Shown one piece after another: positions 57,175 through 64,000 of a DNA stretch of 64,000 bases. Numbering within the stretch: position 1 is the first letter of the stretch; the number at the start of each line of letters is the position of its first letter. Position numbers and translations under genes: made by a program. Source of the DNA: Calothrix sp. 336/3 (GTDB taxonomy: Bacteria > Cyanobacteriota > Cyanobacteriia > Cyanobacteriales > Nostocaceae); contig NZ_CP011382.1 in NCBI RefSeq assembly GCF_000734895.2, positions 3,264,700 to 3,328,699 on the forward strand. The letters run 5' to 3'. The notes beneath the pieces were generated by a model. It had not been told where the DNA came from and made no database searches. It saw only the letters and a program-made list of their open reading frames with translations.

Positions 57175-58941
57175 GTGATGGTTTTGCCATTACTCATTCC
57201 CCAATTTCTGGTTTATTTCCCTATTGCTCGCTTTGTTTCACAACATCACTCCATCACTTTGCCTGAATTTGATATTCCTCAACAATTTGACGTTTTATTA
57301 GTCGGTGCTGGTGCTGCTGGACTCTATACTGCCTTATGTTTACCTGAGTCTTTGCAAGTCGGCTTAATTACTAAAGAAACGATCGCCCTCTCTGCTAGTG
57401 ATTGGGCGCAGGGTGGGATTGCAGCAGCGATCGCCCCAGAAGATTCTCCCCAGTTACATATCGAAGATACGCTCAAAGCAGGTGCCGGTTTATGCGATCG
57501 CGCGGCTGTAGAATTCCTGGCACAGGAAGCACCTAGTTGTATCAAGTCTTTAGTTGATTTAGGGGTTGCCTTTGATCGCCACCATGGGGATTTAGCCCTC
57601 ACCCTGGAAGCTGCCCACTCTCGCCACCGAGTACTCCATGCTGCCGACACTACAGGTAGGGAAGTAACCACTACCTTGACAGAGCAAGTCTTGCGGCGCT
57701 CCAATATCCAAGTTCTCCAACAAGCACTTGCCTTGGGTTTATGGCTAAACACAGAAACTGGACGTTGTCAAGGCATCAGTTTATTTTATGCTGGTAAGAT
57801 TCACTGGGTAAGGGCAAAAGCAGTGGTATTAGCCACCGGTGGAGGGGGACAGGTATTTGCTCAAACTACGAACCCCGGAGTTAGTACAGGTGATGGAGTG
57901 GCGATCGCTTGGCGAGTCGGTGCGGTTCTACGTGACTTAGAATTTGTGCAATTCCACCCCACTGCTTTAACAAAACCAGGTGCAGAACGTTTTCTCATCA
58001 GTGAAGCTGTACGTGGTGAAGGTGCCCATTTGGTCGATAGCAAGGGATATCGTTTTGTCTTCGATTATCACCCAGATGGAGAACTTGCCCCTAGGGATGT
58101 GGTCAGTCGGGCAATTTTTAGCTACCTACAAAAAACCTCTGGAGACCCCGCTACAGCCCATGTGTGGCTAGATATGCGCCCCATTCCAGCAGATAAAATT
58201 CGCCATCGTTTTCCCAATATTGTCAAGGTTTGCCAACGTTGGGGTATAGATGTATTTCAGGAACCCATTCCCGTTGCTCCTGCTGCTCATTATTGGATGG
58301 GAGGAATTCTCACAGACTTACAGAACCAAACGAATATTCCTGGTTTGTATGCGGTGGGTGAAACTGCCAGCACTGGGGTACATGGTGCAAATCGTTTGGC
58401 GAGTAACTCCCTGTTGGAATGTATTGTCTTTGGCGCTCAGATGAAGTATTTGTTCAATGATTTAGCAGATATCAAGCCAGAAGCGAATTTACGTACAGCC
58501 CTGCAATGTTTTACCCTCTCAGAAAAAGAGTGGTTAACTCAGGAAGAATACATGGAAACCTTGCGTTATAAGATACCACGCCTCGTTTGGCAAAATGCAG
58601 GTATCTGTCGTGAGCAGTCAGCTTTAGATATGGCGATCGCCACAGTTGAATCATGGCAACAAGACTTTTCTAGTCTCTCTCTCAGCCAATTTTTACTCAA
58701 TTTACGACCATCCGAACCAGTTAACTTTGCAACACCAGATGCAGATAAGCAGTTAAGACTTTGGGCAGAAACCCATAACTTATTAGATGTTGCTTACTTG
58801 ATACTTAAAAGTGCAGCTTATCGGACTGAAAGTCGAGGTGGACATTATCGTTTAGACTATCCCCATTCCCAACCAGATTGGCAAGCTCATACCCTAGTTC
58901 AACATCACAACTGGTGGAAATCAGCCATCGTTAATCTATAG
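57175..58941 (+). CDS. nadB: L-aspartate oxidase
   Basis: 588 residues. FAD Rossmann motif VLLVGAGAAGLYTALCLP (about 40-57), SADWAQGGIAAA-type signature (SASDWAQGGIAAAIAPEDS), HTA motif region (EAAHSRHRVLHAADTTGRE), and GLYAVGETASTGVHGANRLASNSLLE (about 389-414). It oxidises L-aspartate to iminoaspartate, the first step of NAD synthesis from aspartate. The first codons are GTG-ATG at 57175; the true start may lie a few codons later, since the first 30 residues are unusual. Confidence 0.93.
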   Translation: MMVLPLLIPQFLVYFPIARFVSQHHSITLPEFDIPQQFDVLLVGAGAAGLYTALCLPESLQVGLITKETIALSASDWAQGGIAAAIAPEDSPQLHIEDTLKAGAGLCDRAAVEFLAQEAPSCIKSLVDLGVAFDRHHGDLALTLEAAHSRHRVLHAADTTGREVTTTLTEQVLRRSNIQVLQQALALGLWLNTETGRCQGISLFYAGKIHWVRAKAVVLATGGGGQVFAQTTNPGVSTGDGVAIAWRVGAVLRDLEFVQFHPTALTKPGAERFLISEAVRGEGAHLVDSKGYRFVFDYHPDGELAPRDVVSRAIFSYLQKTSGDPATAHVWLDMRPIPADKIRHRFPNIVKVCQRWGIDVFQEPIPVAPAAHYWMGGILTDLQNQTNIPGLYAVGETASTGVHGANRLASNSLLECIVFGAQMKYLFNDLADIKPEANLRTALQCFTLSEKEWLTQEEYMETLRYKIPRLVWQNAGICREQSALDMAIATVESWQQDFSSLSLSQFLLNLRPSEPVNFATPDADKQLRLWAETHNLLDVAYLILKSAAYRTESRGGHYRLDYPHSQPDWQAHTLVQHHNWWKSAIVNL

Positions 58942-58960
58942 AAACGTTAGTCTAAATGCT

Positions 58961-59209
58961 TTAGCGAGTTCCACTACCATAGGAGCTCTCAGGACCACCA
59001 TAATTAGGCGGTTCATATTCACTCTCACTTGCTGTCTGAAATTCTGAATCCTCTATCTCATAACTCACAAAATTGACTTGAAGGGTTTTTTGTCCCTCTG
59101 TAGTCGAAATATTTTGGCGATCGCCCATCGCGTTTGTGAGTTGAGGAAGTATCACATAAGTTACAAGTAACACCAGAACCGTGCTGACGATTCTTAAATT
59201 AGTTTTCAT
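58961..59209 (-). CDS. Small exported protein with GGP...GSGTR tail
   Basis: 82 residues. A signal-like start (MKTNLRIVSTVLVLLVTYVI, about 1-28) and a polar body ending PPNYGGPESSYGSGTR. Tails of the form GGP..S.GSGTR are a recurrent feature of small cyanobacterial exported proteins. It converges on nadB, 19 bases from its stop. Function unknown. Confidence 0.6.
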   Translation of the reverse strand: MKTNLRIVSTVLVLLVTYVILPQLTNAMGDRQNISTTEGQKTLQVNFVSYEIEDSEFQTASESEYEPPNYGGPESSYGSGTR

Positions 59210-60222
59210 ATACTTCAGTGAATTCCCTTAATTAAAATGGGTGAATTTAACAAATTGTAATTTTTGGTCTTTACGCCTAATTTTCCGTTGCCTTGGTTAT
59301 GAAATCCTTATACCCATCTAAATAGAAGCACAGAGATAAGTAATAGAATCTGTATTTTTGAATCCCCATCACTTCTATGATGATTCACTTAATTGTCACC
59401 TTGAAAATTCTATAAATCAGTAATACTACTGAACAAACCCGTTCTATCTTTCATACCATTGAGCCTGATTGATTACCACTATCTACTGAAATATCAAGCA
59501 TCCTACCTATTTTCATGAAATTTTAACAATTGTGTGAAAAAATACAGTACTTCTCCTATGATGATTTTATGTATTACCTATTAGGTTGCTGAGAATCTTG
59601 TAAATTTCTATGGTAAGACCGTAAATTTTCTTAGAGATTAAAACAATAAAATTTACAAAAATTGCCAAAATGCCAAATAAATCAGCATAATTACGGATTA
59701 AATGGGAAATTTAGTTGTTATGGTTTGTTTTACAATGTGTTACATCGTTAATTTTCTTAGCTGATTGAGATAATCAAAACTGATAACATCAGCCTCAATC
59801 TTGAAGAATAGTATTGGTATCAATCTATGACTAATTCTTGGGATAGAGGTTTCTGAGCGATCGCCAGTAATTCTCATAACTACACTCAGGAGAGGGCTGT
59901 TTGCGGTAAAGCAGCAGAACTAACAGAAAACAGGCGAAATTGAGCATAAACTCGATAGCATAGGAATTGCCATGACTCAGCCTAGGGAGAAAATGAAATC
60001 TAGCTCACTATGATAATTATCCCTAGGGAAGAATTCTCTCATCTCTATCGATAGGTAGAAATACTCGAAATATGAAACTATGAAACGCTACCGTTGATAG
60101 ATGATAAGTGTTGAAAGTTTCCAGGAAAGCAGAAAAAGTTGGCTTTGGGAAATTATCTCTACAAAGTCATGTCTGGAGAAAAATCCTAAACCAAGTTGTA
60201 TGGGGAAAATCTGGATTGATTT
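59210..60222. other. Gene-free region
   Basis: 1013 AT-rich bases. No gene could be supported; short frames near 60090-60300 overlap the start of the next gene and look random. An inverted repeat GATTGAG (59763-59769) and CTCAATC (59794-59800) is the only structure noticed. Confidence 0.35.
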
Positions 60223-60777
60223 ATGTCTCTCTCTGTTAAAAATCTCTTGGAATTGCAAAAGAAGCTGCGAGATTATGACTGCGATTTCCAAATGGAATTA
60301 AGCGATGGCAGAATAAATCTTATGGAACCGGTGGATGTTTATGCGAGTGAAATTGGTGCAGAAATGATGCGGTTGTTAGGGAATTGGGTTAAACCGCGCA
60401 AATTAGGACGGGTATTAGACTCCGGTTGTGGCTATATTTTACCAAATAAGTATTTAAAAGCGCCTCATATTTCCTTTATTCGTGCCCAGCGTCTCAAACA
60501 AAGTCCTCGTTATTTTGCGCGCATTGTTCCCGATTTAGTTATAGAGATTAAAGCTCACCGCGATCGCCTAGAATTTTTAGAAGAGAAAATCCAACTATTT
60601 TTACAGTTAGGAACCCAAGTCGGCGTGCTAATAGATGCAGATATTTTACAGGTGAAAGTTTATCATCCTACAGAAGCAACTATTACCTTCAATCAGGATG
60701 ATACTCTTACCCTACCGCAAATCTTACCTGGATTAGAAGTGGCGATCGCCAATATTTTCCCACCGATATTTGATTAA
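60223..60777 (+). CDS. Uma2-family endonuclease (DUF820)
   Basis: 184 residues of the DUF820/Uma2 PD-(D/E)XK family, greatly expanded in cyanobacteria. The active-site region VPDLVIEIKAHRDRLEF (about 105-121) carries the Asp and the ExK pair. The N-terminal part (FQMELSDGRINLMEPVDVYASEIGAEM) and middle (SCG-like GYILPNKYLKAPHISFIRAQR) match the family. Biological role unclear; often linked to mobile elements. Confidence 0.85.
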   Translation: MSLSVKNLLELQKKLRDYDCDFQMELSDGRINLMEPVDVYASEIGAEMMRLLGNWVKPRKLGRVLDSGCGYILPNKYLKAPHISFIRAQRLKQSPRYFARIVPDLVIEIKAHRDRLEFLEEKIQLFLQLGTQVGVLIDADILQVKVYHPTEATITFNQDDTLTLPQILPGLEVAIANIFPPIFD

Positions 60778-60831
60778 GCATCAGAACTATCAACACCCAT
60801 TCTATATCCGAGTCAGATTTACCACAAAATA

Positions 60832-62160
60832 TTACTTCTTCACTAGAATATATGCTGTTGCATACTCTGGTAACCGACTAATATGCTTTTTAAAAGCCTG
60901 CTGACTAGGGAAAATTCCTGCGAGGAAATCTAGTTGATAAAGATTAGGTAAGAAAGCACCACCCGTATCAGCAATGACTCCCATGCGTAACCTTTTCTGT
61001 TTACCTTGATTGTACTCAATGACAACAACTCTACCTAAACCAATATTTAAAATATCCCCAGCAAAAGTAACTCCTGGTTTAATGGATATCTTGGCATCTA
61101 TGTTATAGCCATAACCCTTAATTGCATCAACTTTCCGAAAATACCAGTAACGTTTTTGAGCATGGGGGCGAATTTTTTTGTCGTAGGGAATTTCGTTATT
61201 TCTATCAACATTAAAATAATCTTCAGAGCCATCATTAAACTTAATTAAAATGGTTCCCTGCATCAGAGCTTCTTCTAAACCATCACGAGTTAAATAAGCT
61301 AAAGGTTCTACCTTGCCAAATTCCTTACCACCGGGCTCATAAATACCCGATAAGACATCTTGTTTTGTGTAGCGAGTGTAGAACTTATCAGTGGCTAAAT
61401 TATCCTTGAGACTATAGATAGCTGTGTTGAATTTAGCTGTCTTTTTCCGTGAGCCAGGATGAATAAAAACTGCATATTTGGTAATTCTCAGTTTTTCCTG
61501 TTGAGATTTTTTTGGATTATAGGCATCCCACTTAATAACTTGAAAATTCTGATTAATAAATTCAGAGTCTTGTAAACGAGTGGTGCGACCTTTGGCAATA
61601 TCTTCCTGGAGGACAGTAATCATAAATTCGAGAGTTTGTAGAATTTTCTCTGTGGTGACTCCCGATGCAGTAATTAAATTTGTGCGTAATATATCTGGGT
61701 CAGAATTACTATATTTTTGAAAATACTCTCTAGTATTAATCAAGACTGTCAACAAGTCTTTTTGATTAACAATAATTTTATTACTTGGTAACTTCTTCTG
61801 AGAGAGAATCTCACCAGGATTAACATTGAATTGGAATTTTTTAAACTCATCAATTACCGCATAACTAGCGGCAGATAATAAATTAGAAGATTTCGGAGAA
61901 TTTGGAGAAATATTTGGGGAATTCTGAGACGATGTAGATAGAGAAGTATTTGTTTGTGTAGTAGTAGAGATAGCTGAATTCAAGGAAAGCCAAGACGAAA
62001 CCATTAATGCATTCCAAGATGTCGGTGTATCTGGGCTAGAGTTCTGGAGATTTTGCGATGTTGGGAAATTTTGAGAAATTCTCGGAAGGGAGAAACCTAG
62101 TACTACTGTAGTGAGAATACCTATAGAGCAAGATATTTTTGATGGAAGTTGAAATTTCAT
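60832..62160 (-). CDS. Exported MltA/3D-domain-like cell-wall protein
   Basis: 442 residues. Signal-like N terminus (about 1-27), a low-complexity Ser/Asn/Pro stretch (about 35-90), a folded middle (about 100-250), then a segment like the MltA barrel (TILIKFNDGSEDYFNVDR) and a C-terminal 3D-type domain (RMGVIADTGGAFLPNLYQLDFLAG, about 392-415) with the DTGGA motif. 3D domains form the catalytic part of some lytic transglycosylases. Substrate cleavage of peptidoglycan is inferred. Confidence 0.6.
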   Translation of the reverse strand: MKFQLPSKISCSIGILTTVVLGFSLPRISQNFPTSQNLQNSSPDTPTSWNALMVSSWLSLNSAISTTTQTNTSLSTSSQNSPNISPNSPKSSNLLSAASYAVIDEFKKFQFNVNPGEILSQKKLPSNKIIVNQKDLLTVLINTREYFQKYSNSDPDILRTNLITASGVTTEKILQTLEFMITVLQEDIAKGRTTRLQDSEFINQNFQVIKWDAYNPKKSQQEKLRITKYAVFIHPGSRKKTAKFNTAIYSLKDNLATDKFYTRYTKQDVLSGIYEPGGKEFGKVEPLAYLTRDGLEEALMQGTILIKFNDGSEDYFNVDRNNEIPYDKKIRPHAQKRYWYFRKVDAIKGYGYNIDAKISIKPGVTFAGDILNIGLGRVVVIEYNQGKQKRLRMGVIADTGGAFLPNLYQLDFLAGIFPSQQAFKKHISRLPEYATAYILVKK

Positions 62161-62282
62161 AATATTCGTCAGTGGTTTTGCTGCACAAAATTATCTCACC
62201 ACTAGCTGAGAAATAGGGCAAGGGGAAAATCTGAAATCTTTGAGAATCCCTGTGACTTGAGCCTAGAAATAGGTCAATGGTA

Positions 62283-62963
62283 TCATTCCACTAAACCATG
62301 CTTCATGGCAAAGCGTACTAGTTCAGCGCGATTGCTAGTCGAGGATTTTCGCAACAGACTACTAACATACTTCTCCACAGTCCGAGGGCTGAGGTGTAAT
62401 TTATGACCTATTTCGACATTAGATAAGCCATGGGTCAAGAGTTCTAAAACTTCTTGCTCTCTGGGACTGAGTTCTGCAAATAGTCCCGAATCGATACGGT
62501 CATTTGATGAGTAATTATCTATACCTTTTTGTGTGGATGGATTGGTATTTTGGGCATGGAAAACAAGATACTCTGATTGAATAATCCGCGATCGCTCTAG
62601 TAAATTACTGATAGCTGCTCCTAACTCTTCCAATTCAAACGGCTTAGGCAAATACAAATCACATCCTGACTGATATCCCAGAATTCTTTCCTCAGTCTTG
62701 GCACGAGCTGTTAATAAAATGACTGGTAATAACCGCAGTGTCGGTTTTTGTCTCACCTGACGTACTAATTCATAACCGTTCATCACCGGCATCACAATGT
62801 CAGTCACCATTAAATCGGGGCGAGAAATTTCTACTTGCTCTAAAGCTTCTTGACCGTTATTTACAGTAATTACCGAGTAACCACACAGATACAAATAATC
62901 ACTAATCGCGGCAAGAGTACCCGGATCGTCATCCACTACAAGAATTTTCAAGGGCATGGACAT
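62283..62963 (-). CDS. LuxR/NarL-type response regulator (Ycf29-like)
   Basis: 226 residues. Receiver domain about 5-125 with Asp55 (MVTDIVMPVMNGYEL) and Lys in LPKPFELEEL; LuxR helix-turn-helix about 160-220 (LSPREQEVLELLTHGLSNVEIGHKLHLSPRTVEKYVSSLLRK). The pattern matches the Ycf29-like regulators kept by cyanobacteria and red-algal plastids. No kinase is adjacent, so its partner is elsewhere. Confidence 0.8.
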   Translation of the reverse strand: MSMPLKILVVDDDPGTLAAISDYLYLCGYSVITVNNGQEALEQVEISRPDLMVTDIVMPVMNGYELVRQVRQKPTLRLLPVILLTARAKTEERILGYQSGCDLYLPKPFELEELGAAISNLLERSRIIQSEYLVFHAQNTNPSTQKGIDNYSSNDRIDSGLFAELSPREQEVLELLTHGLSNVEIGHKLHLSPRTVEKYVSSLLRKSSTSNRAELVRFAMKHGLVE

Positions 62964-63600
62964 TACACCCCTAGCCTGAAATAACTAAAACTTTGCTTGA
63001 TGTAACCATTAGTCAGTAAATACAAGCAAATACTCTTATGATTCATACTACGACAGTAATGTCATGTAATTAGAGATTTGAGATGGGCGATCGCTTCCAT
63101 CACGGAAAATTGGACTAATGGATTGACCTCATAGATGAAATATCAATTTGAGATATGAGATGAAAACAAAATTGTAACCCCTTTCCTTTGTGAAGGAATC
63201 AAAGGTCGTGATTCTGTGATATCTATTCTATGTTTTTTCCCAAGAAAAGCCTATGAGTCTGGTTGTAAAATCCAGGTACAAGGCAAAATCATCCAGTAGC
63301 TGGCAGAGTTATGACAATCTGGAGATGTCAAATCTTGTTCAATCGCGGCTTGTTGCCCATATATTGGCATACTGAGAGCTAGGTCGAACCCTTACCCCTA
63401 TCCTCTTGATAGAGATGCTACTCTGACAAAAATATATTTTCCCCAAATATCAATACTTCTATCTCTAGACTCAAAACCCAGACATAAATCCTCAACACCG
63501 AGTATTTTTGATATTTGATGAAAACCCTTCCATTGGTTAGAAGATAATTATCAGTGAATTGGGTATCCTGGACTTCTAAATACAGGTCAAGTAAAAGTCC
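62964..63600. other. Gene-free divergent region
   Basis: 637 bases between the response regulator and the rhomboid gene, which are transcribed apart; both promoters should be here. No gene, RNA or repeat was recognised. Confidence 0.35.
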
Positions 63601-64000
63601 ATGGTTCCAATTAGAGATAATAATCCCACAACAATTACTCCCTATGTCACCTATGGGCTAATTGCCTTGAATGTCGTGGCATTTATTTATGAAGCCAGTT
63701 TACCACCACAAATTTTAGATAATTTTTTGCATCTATTTGCCGTGGTTCCCCGTGAGCTTTCAGCAAATTTCGCTGGTATTCCTGTGAATCAAGGTATACC
63801 AGAATGGTCTACTTTAATCTCCTCTCAATTTTTACACGGAGGTTTTTTGCACCTAGGCGGTAATATGTTATTTCTCTGGATTTTCGGAAATAACGTAGAA
63901 GATAAGTTAGGTCATGGCAAGTTTTTATTTTTCTATTTAGCCTGTGGAGTCTTAGCTGCTTTGACTCAGTGGTATTTTTCCCAGGGTTCTACCGTACCAT
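63601..64000 (+). CDS. Rhomboid-family intramembrane serine protease, N-terminal part
   Basis: The frame opens at ATG 63601 (MVPIRDNNPTTITPYVTYGL) and runs off the right edge after 133 residues. Typical rhomboid N-terminal half: a first membrane helix (about 16-35), a loop with PEWSTLISSQFLHGGFLHLGGNMLFLWIFGNNVED (about 78-112) which holds the conserved His/Asn of the fold, and a following helix (FLFFYLACGVLAAL). The catalytic GxSG motif lies beyond the window. Confidence 0.85.
   Translation, partial: MVPIRDNNPTTITPYVTYGLIALNVVAFIYEASLPPQILDNFLHLFAVVPRELSANFAGIPVNQGIPEWSTLISSQFLHGGFLHLGGNMLFLWIFGNNVEDKLGHGKFLFFYLACGVLAALTQWYFSQGSTVP

Overview
The window comes from a filamentous cyanobacterium of the Nostocales type. 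The signs are phycobilisome and thylakoid genes throughout, frequent HIP1 octamers (GCGATCGC, even as an overlapping tandem at 6402-6415), heptamer tandem repeats between genes, and a gene set (phycoerythrin, two phycocyanin operons, L boxes, CcaS/CcaR) typical of chromatically acclimating strains such as Tolypothrix, Calothrix or Fremyella. No rRNA, tRNA or CRISPR array was found.

Region 1 (0-17 kb) is a phycobilisome supercluster. It holds the end of pebA and pebB (phycoerythrobilin synthesis), cpcB1A1-cpcE-cpcF with an NTF2-like gene, and cpcB2A2H2I2D2 (the layout of the red-light-inducible phycocyanin-2 operon) preceded by an L box, the RcaC binding site. A membrane-anchored CpcL linker gene converges on it. 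A CHAT protease, a zinc-peptidase/CpcS pair and cpeBA-cpeY-cpeZ follow, with a second, perfect L box between cpeY and cpeZ.

Region 2 (17-24 kb) carries a small zinc-ribbon protein, a methyltransferase, a divergent Rieske oxygenase/TetR pair (the TetR ends in an IS1-type InsA zinc ribbon), the photoprotection pair ocp-frp, and a HEAT-repeat bilin lyase candidate (CpeF-like) with a small partner.

Region 3 (24-31.5 kb) is a green/red light module: ccaR, divergent from a CpeR-like gene, a second cpcL and ccaS, with a tandem CcaR G-box between them. A BASS transporter and the core-attaching rod linker cpcG follow. Light colour read by CcaS should set, through CcaR, the CpeR-like regulator and CpcL; the L boxes imply that an RcaE/RcaF/RcaC system encoded elsewhere acts on cpc2 and perhaps cpeZ.

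Region 4 (31.5-41 kb) is electron transport and export: an HTH regulator, a PetB-like cytochrome b lacking one expected haem histidine, a TonB-like protein, petJ, petE, petC-petA, a DUF3067 gene and tatC. Region 5 (41-64 kb) is mixed: a solitary dndD, a DUF4335/DUF3038 pair, mutS2, guaB3 followed by the small RNA Yfr1, a degenerate multi-GAF sensor kinase, a DUF3120 membrane protein, psbU, nadB, a Uma2 nuclease, an MltA/3D-like wall protein, a Ycf29-like response regulator and the start of a rhomboid protease cut by the window edge.
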